Source: Vibrio azureus
GTDB lineage: Bacteria > Pseudomonadota > Gammaproteobacteria > Enterobacterales > Vibrionaceae
Length of the DNA stretch: 64,000 nucleotides
Assembly (NCBI RefSeq): GCF_002849855.1
Contig: NZ_CP018616.1
Location: forward strand, 496,001-560,000
Direction of reading: 5' to 3'
Part shown: in pieces, positions 25,117-34,970 of the stretch
Numbering within the stretch: the stretch's first letter is position 1
Layout of the letters: every line of letters begins with the position of its first letter
Program-made: the position numbers and the translations under genes
The notes under the pieces: generated by a model
What the model saw: the letters and a program-made list of their open reading frames with translations, nothing else
Told to the model about the DNA's origin: nothing
Database searches by the model: none

Positions 25117-27978
25117 ATGAGTGAGTATAAAGATACCCTGAATTTACCTGAAACAGGGTTTCCAATGCGCGGCAACTTGGCTAATCGTGAGCCAGAAATG
25201 CTAAAGCGTTGGTATAAAGAAGACCTTTACGGTGAGATCCGTAAAGCTAAAAAAGGCAAAAAGTCATTTGTATTACACGATGGCCCTCCTTATGCAAATG
25301 GTGATATTCACCTTGGTCACGCACTAAACAAGATTCTTAAAGACATTATTATTAAATCCAAAACACTTTCAGGTTTTGATGCACCTTACGTTCCTGGTTG
25401 GGACTGTCATGGTCTACCTATCGAGTTGATGGTAGAAAAGAAAGTAGGCAAACCAGGTCAAAAAGTGACGGCAGCAGAGTTTCGCGAGAAGTGTCGCGAA
25501 TATGCAGCTGGTCAAGTTGAAGGCCAGAAAGAAAGCTTTAAGCGTCTGGGTGTTATGGGTGAATGGGATAAACCATATCGCACCATGGACTTTGCAACTG
25601 AAGCAAACATTGTTCGCGCTCTAGGCAAAATTGCTAGCAAAGGTCACCTATTGAAAGGGTTCAAACCTGTTCATTGGTGTACGGATTGTGGTTCTGCACT
25701 TGCAGAAGCAGAAGTCGAGTACAAAGACAAAGTTTCCCCTTCTATTGATGTTCGTTTTAAAGCCGCAGATGAAGCAGCACTGCTAGCTAAATTTGAGCTT
25801 ACCGAAGGTCACGAAGGGGAAGGCGATGTTTCTATCGTTATTTGGACAACAACGCCATGGACATTGCCTGCAAACCGTGCGGTTTGTTTACGTGATGACC
25901 TTGAATATGTGCTTATCCAAGTGGAAGGTGATGAAGCTTCTGAAACAAAACCAGAGCGTATTATTGTCGCATCAGAGTTAGCCAAAGATGTAATGGACCG
26001 TGCTGGCATCGAGCATTTCCATAATCTAGGGTTTGCCAAAGGCAGTGAACTTGAGTTAACTCAATTCCAACATCCGTTCTACGACTTCACTGTTCCTGCA
26101 ATCCTTGGTGACCATGTGACAACGGATTCTGGTACTGGTGTTGTTCATACTGCTCCTGGTCATGGTCAAGAAGACTTTGTGGTTGGTAAAAAATACGACC
26201 TAGAAGTGGCGAACCCAGTGGGTTCAAATGGTGTTTACTTACCGGATACTGAGCTATTTGCAGGCCAACATGTATTCAAGGCGAACGGTGCGGTTGTTGA
26301 TGTTCTAAAAGAAAAAGGTGCGTTACTTCACCACCATGCTTACGAGCACAGCTACCCACACTGCTGGCGCCATAAAACCCCAATCATCTTCCGTGCAACA
26401 CCTCAATGGTTTGTCTCTATGGATCAAGCAGGCCTACGTGCTAAAGCGCTAGAGTCGATCAAGAATGTTGAATGGATGCCTGAGTGGGGTCAAAGCCGTA
26501 TTGAAGGGATGATCGAAGGTCGACCTGAGTGGTGTATTTCTCGTCAACGTACATGGGGTGTGCCTATCGCTCTATTTGTACACAAAGAAACGGCAGAGCT
26601 TCACCCAAATACGCTGGAGTTGATCGAAAAGGTTGCTCAGCTGGTTGAAGAAAAAGGCATTCAAGCATGGTGGGATGTCGATGCTGCTGAACTTCTTGGT
26701 GATGACGCTGCTCAATATGAGAAAGTGCTTGATACACTTGACGTTTGGTTTGATTCTGGTGTGACGCACTCTGCGGTTGTTGACGCTCGTGAAGAATTCA
26801 ATGGTCACAGCGCTGATCTTTACCTCGAAGGTTCAGATCAACATCGTGGTTGGTTCCAGTCATCTCTGATCTCATCCGTTGCGATGAAAGACGAAGCACC
26901 ATACAAGCAAGTATTGACCCACGGCTTTGTTGTTGATGGTAAAGGTCACAAAATGTCGAAATCGATTGGTAACGTTGTTTTACCAAAAGATGTGACGAAC
27001 AAACTAGGTGCCGATATTCTGCGCTTGTGGGTTGCTTCTACAGACTACACAGGTGAAGTGGCAGTCTCGGATGAAATTCTAAAACGTTCAGCGGATGCTT
27101 ACCGTCGTATTCGTAACACTGCGCGTTTCTTCCTAGCAAACTTAAATGGTTTTAACCCAGCCACTGACATTGTTCCTGCTGAAGAAATGGTGTCGTTGGA
27201 CCGTTGGGCTGTTGGTCGTGCTCTAGAAGCGCAAGCAGATATCATTAAAGCTTATGAAGACTACAACATTCATGCGGTGACTCAACGTTTAATGCACTTC
27301 TGTTCTATCGAAATGGGATCATTCTACCTTGATGTAATCAAAGACCGTCAGTACACCGCGAAACGTGGTGGTCACGCTCAACGCAGTTGTCAGACGGCAC
27401 TTTATTACATCGTAGAAGCTTTGGTTCGTTGGATGGCGCCAATTATGTCATTCACCGCCGATGAAATCTGGAATGAAATGCCAAGCTTGTTACCGTCTGG
27501 TGAGAAGCGTGAAAAATTCGTCTTTACTGGCGAGTGGTTTGACGGGCTATTCGGCCTTGCACAAGGTGAAGAACTGAACAACGAGTTTTGGGCAGAAATT
27601 CAAGCAGTGCGTGGTGCGGTGAATAAGCTACTCGAAGATGCTCGTAAAGAAAAAATCATCGGTGGTGCACTTCAAGCCGAAGTTACGCTATTTGCTGATG
27701 AAGCGTTGGTGGCAAAACTTAATCAGTTAGAAGATGAGTTGCGTTTTGTTCTATTGACTTCTGGTGCGCATGTTAAGCCATTGAGCGAGAAAACAGACCA
27801 AGCAAGTGCAACAGATATCGATGGTCTATGGGTTGAAGTTGCAGCAGCAGCGGGTGAGAAATGTGACCGTTGTTGGCACCATACCGCAGATGTTGGTAGT
27901 GTGGCTAACCACGAGAAAATTTGTGGCCGCTGTGCTTCTAACGTTGATGGTGAAGGCGAAGTACGTAAGTTTGCTTAA
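25117..27978 (+). CDS. ileS: Isoleucyl-tRNA synthetase
   Basis: A 953-residue class I synthetase. The HIGH-type motif is HLGH in [14 protein letters not shown] (57-70) and KMSKS is at 612-616. The editing (CP1) domain holds [15 protein letters not shown], which removes mischarged valine. The C-terminal zinc finger has CDRCWHH and CGRC. Slightly longer than E. coli IleS (938). Follows ribF by 64 bp. Confidence 0.98.
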   Translation: MSEYKDTLNLPETGFPMRGNLANREPEMLKRWYKEDLYGEIRKAKKGKKSFVLHDGPPYANGDIHLGHALNKILKDIIIKSKTLSGFDAPYVPGWDCHGLPIELMVEKKVGKPGQKVTAAEFREKCREYAAGQVEGQKESFKRLGVMGEWDKPYRTMDFATEANIVRALGKIASKGHLLKGFKPVHWCTDCGSALAEAEVEYKDKVSPSIDVRFKAADEAALLAKFELTEGHEGEGDVSIVIWTTTPWTLPANRAVCLRDDLEYVLIQVEGDEASETKPERIIVASELAKDVMDRAGIEHFHNLGFAKGSELELTQFQHPFYDFTVPAILGDHVTTDSGTGVVHTAPGHGQEDFVVGKKYDLEVANPVGSNGVYLPDTELFAGQHVFKANGAVVDVLKEKGALLHHHAYEHSYPHCWRHKTPIIFRATPQWFVSMDQAGLRAKALESIKNVEWMPEWGQSRIEGMIEGRPEWCISRQRTWGVPIALFVHKETAELHPNTLELIEKVAQLVEEKGIQAWWDVDAAELLGDDAAQYEKVLDTLDVWFDSGVTHSAVVDAREEFNGHSADLYLEGSDQHRGWFQSSLISSVAMKDEAPYKQVLTHGFVVDGKGHKMSKSIGNVVLPKDVTNKLGADILRLWVASTDYTGEVAVSDEILKRSADAYRRIRNTARFFLANLNGFNPATDIVPAEEMVSLDRWAVGRALEAQADIIKAYEDYNIHAVTQRLMHFCSIEMGSFYLDVIKDRQYTAKRGGHAQRSCQTALYYIVEALVRWMAPIMSFTADEIWNEMPSLLPSGEKREKFVFTGEWFDGLFGLAQGEELNNEFWAEIQAVRGAVNKLLEDARKEKIIGGALQAEVTLFADEALVAKLNQLEDELRFVLLTSGAHVKPLSEKTDQASATDIDGLWVEVAAAAGEKCDRCWHHTADVGSVANHEKICGRCASNVDGEGEVRKFA

Positions 27979-28033
27979 TCCATTGTCTGACTCATTGAGT
28001 CGTAAGCGCAAGACGTATTATCTTTAATATCCC

Positions 28034-28059
28034 ACAGCCCCAGTTTTCGCTGGGGCTGT
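28034..28059 (+). terminator. Hairpin between ileS and lspA (weak or partial terminator)
   Basis: Perfect 10 bp stem ACAGCCCCAG / CTGGGGCTGT with loop TTTTCG, then only TTTG before the lspA ribosome site GGTGGAG. The stem is strong but the U-tract short, so it may attenuate read-through, stabilise the ileS mRNA end or separate translation of the two genes. Confidence 0.6.
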
Positions 28060-28073
28060 TTGTAGGTGGAGTC

Positions 28074-28580
28074 ATGACAGAGAAAACATTCACATTAAAA
28101 CAATCAGGGGTTCGCTGGTTGTGGCTAGCGGTTTTAGTTTTTATTGCTGATATCGGCATCAAGTTCTTGGTAATGGATAAGATGGGGTATGGATGGGATC
28201 ATCGCATCGAAATCCTGCCCTTTTTTAATCTTTTGTACGTGCATAACTATGGCGCTGCTTTTAGCTTCCTCAGTGATCAAGAAGGTTGGCAGCGTTGGTT
28301 ATTCAGTGCGATCGCATTTGGTGTGACAGGTCTGTTAACTTACTGGATGAGTAAATTACCGGCGACAGAGAAGTGGAATAATATTGCTTATGCTCTAATT
28401 ATTGGTGGTGCCGTTGGTAATGTGTTTGATCGCATCGTGCATGGTTTTGTGGTTGATTACTTAGATTTCTTCTGGGGTTCCTACCATTGGCCTGCTTTCA
28501 ATTTGGCGGATTCAACCATTTGTATTGGTGCTGCAATGATCATCTTGGATGGTTTTCGCAAAAAAGGTGTAGAAAAGTAA
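28074..28580 (+). CDS. lspA: Lipoprotein signal peptidase LspA
   Basis: A 168-residue inner-membrane aspartyl peptidase that cleaves prolipoproteins after Lgt has lipidated them. Four hydrophobic segments. The catalytic pair is D128 ([11 protein letters not shown]) and D146 (FNLADSTI), with NYGAAFSFL in the extracytoplasmic part. ATG 28074 follows GGTGGAG. ileS-lspA adjacency is conserved across proteobacteria. Confidence 0.97.
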   Translation: MTEKTFTLKQSGVRWLWLAVLVFIADIGIKFLVMDKMGYGWDHRIEILPFFNLLYVHNYGAAFSFLSDQEGWQRWLFSAIAFGVTGLLTYWMSKLPATEKWNNIAYALIIGGAVGNVFDRIVHGFVVDYLDFFWGSYHWPAFNLADSTICIGAAMIILDGFRKKGVEK

Positions 28581-28599
28581 TCACCTCACAATAAAAATT

Positions 28600-28636
28600 T
28601 AAGCGTCGTGCGTTGATTCGTACGACGCTTTTTATT
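28600..28636 (+). terminator. Intrinsic terminator between lspA and fkpB
   Basis: AAGCGTCGT / ACGACGCTT arms, then TTTTTATTATTTT. It suggests fkpB-ispH also has its own promoter in the 75 bp that follow. Confidence 0.85.
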
Positions 28637-28709
28637 ATTTTGTTGCGAGATTAATAAAATAACGAGTGTTCATTCAAGGATGAACGCTTAAGAACAAGGA
28701 AGCAATAAC

Positions 28710-29141
28710 GTGAAACCGATTGATACTAACTCCACTGTAACGTTACATTTCTCTATCAAATTGAGCGATGGTTCGGTTGCCGATAGCACCCATAATATGG
28801 GTAAACCTGCTCAGTTTGTGATGGGGGATGGCAGCTTAAGTCCAAACTTCGAACAGTGCTTGTTAGGCTTGCAGGTTGATGAACAGAAAAGCATTGAACT
28901 GAAAGCAGAAGATGCTTTTGGCCAACCTAACCCAGATAACGTTCATCATATGGATCGTGCGAAGTTTGTGGGTGAAGCGGAGGTCGAAGTGGGAACGATC
29001 ATGGCATTTACTGGGCCAGATGGTATGGACATTCCGGGTATTATTACCGAGATTGCTGGCGATTCAGTCACAGTAGACTTTAATCACCCTCTTGCAGGAC
29101 AAGACGTGACTTTCGAAGTTGAGATTTTGTCAGTAGAATAG
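28710..29141 (+). CDS. fkpB: FKBP-type peptidyl-prolyl isomerase FkpB
   Basis: A 143-residue SlyD-like FKBP isomerase. The split FKBP fold is visible as [16 protein letters not shown] at the N terminus, [17 protein letters not shown], the IF chaperone-type insert ([18 protein letters not shown]), and the final [17 protein letters not shown] strand. The GTG start at 28710 has AAGGA upstream. Cytoplasmic folding helper; its link to lspA and ispH is conserved but unexplained. Confidence 0.95.
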   Translation: MKPIDTNSTVTLHFSIKLSDGSVADSTHNMGKPAQFVMGDGSLSPNFEQCLLGLQVDEQKSIELKAEDAFGQPNPDNVHHMDRAKFVGEAEVEVGTIMAFTGPDGMDIPGIITEIAGDSVTVDFNHPLAGQDVTFEVEILSVE

Positions 29142-29176
29142 TTATTGAGAAAAAGATAATTCCAATGGGCAATAAA

Positions 29177-30130
29177 ATGAAAATCTTGTTAGCTAACCCA
29201 CGTGGCTTCTGTGCAGGTGTTGATCGTGCAATCAGCATTGTAGAGCGTGCACTAGAAATGTATCAGCCACCAATTTATGTGAGACATGAAGTGGTCCACA
29301 ATCGTTATGTGGTTGAAGGTTTAAAACAGCGTGGTGCTATCTTCGTTGAGGAATTACATGAAGTTCCAGATAACAATATTGTGATTTTTTCTGCGCATGG
29401 TGTTTCTCAGGCGGTTCGACAAGAGGCTAAATCTCGTGATCTCACCGTATTTGATGCAACTTGTCCTTTAGTGACCAAAGTTCATATGGAAGTGGCTCGC
29501 GCGAGTCGACGTAATATGGAAGTGGTGCTTATTGGCCATGCAGGCCATCCTGAAGTGGAAGGTACTATGGGTCAGTACGCTAGTAAAACTGGGGGCATGT
29601 ACCTTGTTGAAACACCGGCAGATGTTGTCAAACTTAAAGCCGTAGTAAAAGATCCTTCGGACTTACATTACGTGAGCCAAACGACGCTTTCTGTTGATGA
29701 AACCGCCGATGTCATCGAAGAGCTCAGACGTGTTTTTCCTGATATTCAAGGTCCTCGCAAAGACGATATCTGTTATGCGACTCAGAACCGTCAAGATGCG
29801 GTTCGTGAGTTGTCTGGTGACGTTGATGTGATGATTGTTGTAGGCTCTAAAAACTCTTCGAACTCTACTCGTCTTAAAGAGCTTGCAGAAAAATTAGGTA
29901 CGCCAGGTTATTTGACTGATTGTCCTGAGGACATTCAGCCGGAGTGGTTTACTAATAAAGCGAAAGTGGGCGTGACTGCGGGAGCATCAGCCCCAGAAGA
30001 GTTGGTGAATCAAATTTTAGAGCGCATCAAATCACTGGTCGGAGCCGAAGCGGTCGATGAAGTGCTGGGTCGCGAAGAAAATATGTTTTTTGAAGTCCCT
30101 AAAGAGCTGCAAATTAAGCAAGTCGATTAA
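29177..30130 (+). CDS. ispH: 4-hydroxy-3-methylbut-2-enyl diphosphate reductase IspH
   Basis: 317 residues from ATG 29177 ([15 protein letters not shown]); an ATG 12 bp upstream would add MGNK, and neither has a strong ribosome site. The family usually begins at [10 protein letters not shown]. Last step of the MEP isoprenoid pathway, yielding IPP and DMAPP. The three Fe-S cysteines are C12, DATCPLVTK and [10 protein letters not shown]; the catalytic E is in [11 protein letters not shown] terminator lies 17 bp after the stop. Confidence 0.96.
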   Translation: MKILLANPRGFCAGVDRAISIVERALEMYQPPIYVRHEVVHNRYVVEGLKQRGAIFVEELHEVPDNNIVIFSAHGVSQAVRQEAKSRDLTVFDATCPLVTKVHMEVARASRRNMEVVLIGHAGHPEVEGTMGQYASKTGGMYLVETPADVVKLKAVVKDPSDLHYVSQTTLSVDETADVIEELRRVFPDIQGPRKDDICYATQNRQDAVRELSGDVDVMIVVGSKNSSNSTRLKELAEKLGTPGYLTDCPEDIQPEWFTNKAKVGVTAGASAPEELVNQILERIKSLVGAEAVDEVLGREENMFFEVPKELQIKQVD

Positions 30131-30146
30131 ACTGGATTGAATGTTG

Positions 30147-30175
30147 AAAAAAGCGACCAATGTGTCGCTTTTTTG
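30147..30175 (+). terminator. Intrinsic terminator after ispH
   Basis: AAAAAAGCGAC / GTCGCTTTTTT stem with a CAATGT loop. It closes the ribF-ispH group before the convergent btsR. Confidence 0.9.
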
Positions 30176-30253
30176 TTTCTTGTGTTTCTGCGTTGTGAGG
30201 GAGTCGATGATTTTGTCACGCGGGATGACTGGTGAGTATGCAACGTACTCGAC

Positions 30254-30982
30254 TTAATGAGTAATCCCTATCATTTCTTTTAAAGTCTTTAAATAACGTC
30301 GACTTACTGGTATTTCAAACCCAGTTCGGGTGATGATCTCGGCCAGTCCATTTTCTAGTAATTTAATTTCGTGAATGGCTTGGATGTTGACAAGGTATTG
30401 GCGGTGACAACGAACGAGAGCCGTTCTTTCTTCGAGTGTTTTCAGGGTGAGCTGAGTGCTCACGGTTTGATTCTCTGAGTGGATATGAACACCACGAATA
30501 TCACTGTAAGCACATTCAACGGCAGCGGTTGCAACCAGCACAATTCGGTTGTGGCCCATACATGGAATTTGTTTAAGGCTATCTGGGGCGATCTTGGCGA
30601 TGGGTTGGACTAAAGTATGTTGCTGAATCGCTTTGTTCAATCGTGTCACTGTTTTGTGGAGGCGCTGAGGATCAACAGGTTTAAGTAAGTAATCAAAGGC
30701 ATTATCTTCGAAAGCTTGAATCGCATATTGATCGTAAGCTGTGATAAATACCACATAAGGCATTGTTTCAGGATCAAGCATACTCAGGAGTTCAATTCCT
30801 GAGACTTGAGGCATTTGTATGTCAAGAAACACAACATCTGGTTTCAACTCATTGATCTTTTTTAGCCCCACAATGGCGTTAGAGGCTTCACCAATGACTT
30901 TAATTTGGCCCGTTTCGTTTAATAATTCAGTCAACTCCTCACGAGCAAACTGTTCATCATCAATGACAAGAGCGGTTAACAT
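30254..30982 (-). CDS. btsR: LytTR response regulator BtsR (YehT)
   Basis: A 242-residue response regulator. The receiver domain has D8/D9 in VIDDE, the phospho-acceptor D54 (VVFLDIQMP), T in FITAYD and K in LLKPVD. The C-terminal LytTR DNA-binding domain has the typical LVRCHRQYLVNI segment. E. coli BtsR with BtsS activates the pyruvate transporter gene btsT when extracellular pyruvate appears. The gene begins 46 bp after btsS on the same strand. Confidence 0.93.
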   Translation of the reverse strand: MLTALVIDDEQFAREELTELLNETGQIKVIGEASNAIVGLKKINELKPDVVFLDIQMPQVSGIELLSMLDPETMPYVVFITAYDQYAIQAFEDNAFDYLLKPVDPQRLHKTVTRLNKAIQQHTLVQPIAKIAPDSLKQIPCMGHNRIVLVATAAVECAYSDIRGVHIHSENQTVSTQLTLKTLEERTALVRCHRQYLVNIQAIHEIKLLENGLAEIITRTGFEIPVSRRYLKTLKEMIGITH

Positions 30983-31028
30983 TTTACTTCACCTTTCCTA
31001 AGCGGTTTATCGTTAGGCGTGGCATAAC

Positions 31029-32696
31029 CTAAGATACTGGGATGATAAAACTCATTTTAGTAAATTGATGCCTTTTATAAGCGATTTTTAGCGTTGAATC
31101 ACTGCCAAATTGATGAGAAAGGCGTTTGGCAACGATTTCCATGCCTAAACCGGTATGATTTTCTACTGGAGGCTGATAGTAACCCGCATTATCTTCGACG
31201 GTGATCAGATAACCTTTTGGATGTGGCTGGCTGTATATTTTTACTTTGCCATTTTCAAGTAAGTGAGCGATACCATGCTTAATGGCGTTTTCAACTAAAG
31301 GCTGAAGCGTGAAGCTCGGTAGTCTGATATCGAGCAACTCAGGCTGAACATCAATCTCTACTTCTAAGCGATCTGTAAAGCGCGCTTTTTCAATTGATAG
31401 ATAAGCGTTTACATGTGCAAGTTCTTCTTTGAGCGTCACAGTATCGATATTTTGTTTGAGGTTACTGCGAAAGAAATGTGATAAGTCCTGAATCAATTTA
31501 CGTGCTTTATCAGGATCTCGGCGTGTAATGGCACTGATGGTATTGAGAGCATTAAAGAGAAAGTGTGGGTTAACTTGTGCATGCAGTAACTTAATTTCAG
31601 CTTGAGCTAACAGTGTTTGTTGCTGCTGATAGTCACCATATAAGATCTGGCTTGATAGCAGCTGAGCAATCCCCTCAGCCATCGACATATTAGCTGTTGA
31701 GAAGAGTTTACGTTTGGGCTCATAGAGTTTGATGGTACCAACCACGTCTTTACCAGCATGCAATGGAATGATTAGGGCAGAACCTAATTTACAATCAGGC
31801 GCTAGTGAACACTGATAGGTACGCTCGCTACCATCAAGGTAAATGATGTCATTTTTTTCCATTGAATCAAGCGTGCTTTGTGAAGAAATTGGGGTATTTG
31901 GCTTATGGTGATCATCACCGATCCCCACGAAAGCCAAAATCTTTTCTTGGTCAGTAATCGCAACGGCTCCAACTTTGGTTTCTTCATAGATGATACGGGC
32001 AATTTTCTCGGCGTTATCACTGTTAAATCCGTTGCTGAGTATACCTACTGAGCGGTCGGCAATACTCAGGGCTCTGCGAGAGAAAGCGGCAGAATATTTT
32101 TCAAAAATGGTTTTACGATCTTGTAGGATACTCATAAATAAAGAGGCCCCAACAGAGTTCGCTATGATCATGGGAGCGGCAATTGCTGAGACCAGTTCAT
32201 AGGCTTGGTTAAATGGTTTCGCGACGGTGAGTAGGAGGATCATTTGAACTACTTCAGCTAAAAAAGTAATGCCAAACACGATGCTAGGTCTGAATAACAT
32301 TGACGTTTTATTATTCTTGACAAAGTACAGGTGAAGTAATCCTCCAATCAAGCCTTCTGCTGTGGTTGAAATAGCACAAGCAATGTCGGTAAAGCCACCT
32401 AGTGTGTAACGATGGATACCACCAGTTAATCCAACCGCAAAACCTACGACAGGGCCACCAAAAAGTCCTCCCATTACCGCACCAATTGCTCGTGTATTAG
32501 CAATCGCATCATTGATTTGTAGACCAAAGTAGGTACCTAAAACACAAAAGCCGGAGAACAGTATGTAACAAAGAATACGATGGCTTAGACGTGAAGAAAT
32601 GCTCAGAAGAGGGAGGATGAGCGGTGTCTTACTCAACATATAAGCTAAGACTAAGTAAACGCACATTTGTTGTAAAAGAGAGAGGATCAATTCCAT
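31029..32696 (-). CDS. btsS: LytS-type sensor histidine kinase BtsS (YehU)
   Basis: A 555-residue kinase close in length to E. coli BtsS (561). Order: N-terminal 5TM-5TMR_LYT membrane sensor (about 1-190), GAF-like domain (about 225-365), His_kinase domain with the phospho-acceptor in HPHFLFNALNTISAI near residue 380, and an HATPase with VENAIKHGI and GLGMEIV. E. coli BtsS is a high-affinity pyruvate receptor. Operon with btsR. A terminator separates it from cstA, so it has its own promoter in the 124 bp upstream. Confidence 0.93.
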   Translation of the reverse strand: MELILSLLQQMCVYLVLAYMLSKTPLILPLLSISSRLSHRILCYILFSGFCVLGTYFGLQINDAIANTRAIGAVMGGLFGGPVVGFAVGLTGGIHRYTLGGFTDIACAISTTAEGLIGGLLHLYFVKNNKTSMLFRPSIVFGITFLAEVVQMILLLTVAKPFNQAYELVSAIAAPMIIANSVGASLFMSILQDRKTIFEKYSAAFSRRALSIADRSVGILSNGFNSDNAEKIARIIYEETKVGAVAITDQEKILAFVGIGDDHHKPNTPISSQSTLDSMEKNDIIYLDGSERTYQCSLAPDCKLGSALIIPLHAGKDVVGTIKLYEPKRKLFSTANMSMAEGIAQLLSSQILYGDYQQQQTLLAQAEIKLLHAQVNPHFLFNALNTISAITRRDPDKARKLIQDLSHFFRSNLKQNIDTVTLKEELAHVNAYLSIEKARFTDRLEVEIDVQPELLDIRLPSFTLQPLVENAIKHGIAHLLENGKVKIYSQPHPKGYLITVEDNAGYYQPPVENHTGLGMEIVAKRLSHQFGSDSTLKIAYKRHQFTKMSFIIPVS

Positions 32697-32746
32697 GGTG
32701 AGCCTAAACCGAGAAGTAATAATCTTATTGTAACTGAGAAGAGAAA

Positions 32747-32775
32747 TAAAAAAGAGCCTGCGCAGGGCAGGCTCT
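32747..32775 (-). terminator. Intrinsic terminator of cstA
   Basis: Inverted repeat AGAGCCTGC / GCAGGCTCT; on the minus strand the stem is followed by a run of T. It sits 46 bp after the cstA stop and isolates cstA from btsSR. Confidence 0.88.
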
Positions 32776-32820
32776 GAAGCTTATCTATCGTTGATAACGA
32801 ATGCATCGATATCGGCGTAT

Positions 32821-34305
32821 TTATGCGGACTCTGACGCGATGTTTGGTTTCTCTTCATCAGCAAGATTGCTTTCACCTTTGCCTTTCGACACTTTGATAA
32901 CGTAAGCCGTGGCCGCTAAAGCGAATAGAATGCCAGCTATGGTTGAGATTTGCATCGGCAAACCAAAGCCCAGTGAGCTGTTGTTGAGAATGAAAGTCAC
33001 ACATACTGTCGTCATAAAAATGGCGGGTACAGTGGTAATCCAATGGAACTTGTTATGGCGAAGCAGGTAAGCTGATGCTGTCCAAAGCATCATGACTGCG
33101 GTTGTTTGGTTAGCGAAGCCAAAGTAGCGCCAGATGATGCCAAAGTCTACTTGAGTTAAGATACCGCCAAGCACGAATAACGGCATTGCCATAAGCAGAC
33201 GGTTACGCAGCGTTTTTTGCTCCATGCCAAAGTATTCTGCAAGGATCAGACGGCTAGAACGAAATGCAGTATCTCCAGAAGTGATCGGTAAAATAACCAC
33301 ACCAAGGAAGGCAACAATACCGCCAAAGACCCCTAGGAGACCAAAAGAAGAACTATATACAACGTTACCAGGACCACCATTTTTCACCGCTTCTGAGAGT
33401 CCCTCTAGTGAACCAAAGAAAGATAGGGCAATAGCACACCAGATAAGAGCGATGATACCTTCACCAATCATTGCACCGTAAAAAACAAAGCGCCCATTTT
33501 TCTCATTCTCCATGCAACGCGCCATCAGAGGTGATTGAGTGGCATGGAAGCCTGAAATCGCACCACATGCGATGGTGATAAACAGGGCTGGCCACAATGG
33601 CATATCATTAGGATTCAAGTTAGTGAGCATATCTGCGAAAGCGAAGTCACCCATAACCTTGTGCTCGCTAGAGACAGCGATAGCGGTCATCAGACCGACA
33701 GACATAAAGATCAGAAGTGCGCCAAAGAGAGGGTAAAAGCGACCAATGATTTTATCGACCGGTACGATTGTCGCGATAATGTAGTACGCAAAGATCACGA
33801 CAACCATGGTCGTCATATTGACGGATAAGCTGGTTTGTTCGTTGATAAGGTTGGTGATCATACCTGCAGGTGCAGAAACAAACACAACCCCTACAAGTAG
33901 CAATAAGACAATAGCAAAAATGTTCATAAAGTGTTTTGCGCCATTGCCTAGATAACGACCTGTTATTGTCGGGACTGATGCTCCGCCGTTACGAACCGAA
34001 AGCATACCTGAGAAGTAGTCATGTACTGCCCCTGCAAAGATACAGCCTAAAACAATCCAAAGCATGGCAGCTGGACCATAAAGCGCGCCCATGATTGGGC
34101 CAAAAATAGGGCCAACGCCAGCAATATTAAGCAGTTGAACGAGGTAAACACGTTTGGTTGACATTGGTACATAGTCAACGCCATCGGTTTTGGTGTGGGC
34201 TGGGGTTTGGCGATTCTCATTGATACCGAAAATCTTTTCAACGAAAGCGCCGTAGATAAAGTATCCGCCGATGAGGGCTGCGACACAGGTTAAAAACCAC
34301 ATCAT
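32821..34305 (-). CDS. CstA/BtsT-type pyruvate or peptide transporter, short form
   Basis: A 494-residue polytopic protein of the carbon starvation CstA family, with about 13 hydrophobic segments and the hallmark stretches IAGVGPIFGPIMGALYGP, GAVHDYFSGMLSVRNGG and CGAISGFHATQSP. E. coli CstA and BtsT are about 700 residues; this short form lacks the extra C-terminal segments, a subtype known from Vibrio and Firmicutes. E. coli homologues are proton/pyruvate symporters. Adjacent btsSR and three BtsR-type sites upstream make a pyruvate importer the best reading; peptide uptake is the older alternative. Confidence 0.85.
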   Translation of the reverse strand: MMWFLTCVAALIGGYFIYGAFVEKIFGINENRQTPAHTKTDGVDYVPMSTKRVYLVQLLNIAGVGPIFGPIMGALYGPAAMLWIVLGCIFAGAVHDYFSGMLSVRNGGASVPTITGRYLGNGAKHFMNIFAIVLLLLVGVVFVSAPAGMITNLINEQTSLSVNMTTMVVVIFAYYIIATIVPVDKIIGRFYPLFGALLIFMSVGLMTAIAVSSEHKVMGDFAFADMLTNLNPNDMPLWPALFITIACGAISGFHATQSPLMARCMENEKNGRFVFYGAMIGEGIIALIWCAIALSFFGSLEGLSEAVKNGGPGNVVYSSSFGLLGVFGGIVAFLGVVILPITSGDTAFRSSRLILAEYFGMEQKTLRNRLLMAMPLFVLGGILTQVDFGIIWRYFGFANQTTAVMMLWTASAYLLRHNKFHWITTVPAIFMTTVCVTFILNNSSLGFGLPMQISTIAGILFALAATAYVIKVSKGKGESNLADEEKPNIASESA

Positions 34306-34391
34306 AGCAGTTGTCCTTGGTTAAGTTGGATGGATAGTACATTTACTGATCATGGTATCACTAAATAAAACCTGCACATTCGCTGAGTGAA

Positions 34392-34439
34392 TGAGTGGTC
34401 AAATAGGAAAATGAGTGGTCGATATTAAAGATAAGCGGT
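34392..34439 (-). promoter_or_regulatory. Three tandem BtsR-type sites upstream of cstA
   Basis: Read on the minus strand: ACCGCTTA (34439-34432), ACCACTCA (34419-34412) and ACCACTCA (34399-34392), each start exactly 20 bp apart with 12 bp spacers. E. coli BtsR binds two direct repeats ACC(G/A)CT(C/T)A separated by about 13 bp upstream of btsT. All three copies fit that motif without mismatch. They lie 87 to 134 bp before the cstA start codon. Confidence 0.8.
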
Positions 34440-34551
34440 CTAGCTTATGTGACTGCGTTAAAAACGTTGGCACGTAAGAGATATCCAGAAAATCATGCTC
34501 TTTAGTGGTAAGCTTTTTAGACAAGAATCTAGTAATAAATCGGTAAGAAAA

Positions 34552-34896
34552 ATGATAAAAAAGAAAATGTTAAGTTTGTTATTTATTTCACTATCAGGGT
34601 GTGTTTCAACCACGGAAGAGCTAGTAAAGGCGGGGGATTGGTATCAGGTTGGCTACCAAGACGGTGTCGTGGGACGTCCAGCGCGTACCGTTAAAGAGTT
34701 GAGTCGTCTTGGTCAAGTACAACAAGGAGACTATGACCAAGGCTATCTAAAAGGGGTAACGGAGTATTGTAATCCAGAGTTTGCTTATCAAATTGGGCTC
34801 TCTGGCCAATACTATGAAGGGGTGTGTGAGGGGACTCCTCAATCGCAGCAATTTCGTATGGAGTGGCAACGAGGCTGGGACAGTTATAACGATTAG
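34552..34896 (+). CDS. Predicted lipoprotein, DUF2799-like
   Basis: 114 residues from ATG 34552 (MIKKKMLSLLFISLSGC); an upstream in-frame ATG adds residues that spoil the signal peptide. The lipobox LSGC gives a lipid-anchored protein after Lgt and LspA processing. The mature part, with DWYQVGYQDGVVGRPA, YDQGYLKGVTEYC and a second YEGVCEG, has the repeated G-Y-x-D/K-G pattern of DUF2799 proteins. Function unknown. Divergent from cstA. Confidence 0.8.
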   Translation: MIKKKMLSLLFISLSGCVSTTEELVKAGDWYQVGYQDGVVGRPARTVKELSRLGQVQQGDYDQGYLKGVTEYCNPEFAYQIGLSGQYYEGVCEGTPQSQQFRMEWQRGWDSYND

Positions 34897-34970
34897 CCGC
34901 GACATTATGCTCAGCAGTCAGCAAAATAAATGGTTGTACAAGCGTGGCAGGCATTCATCTTTATCCCAGC

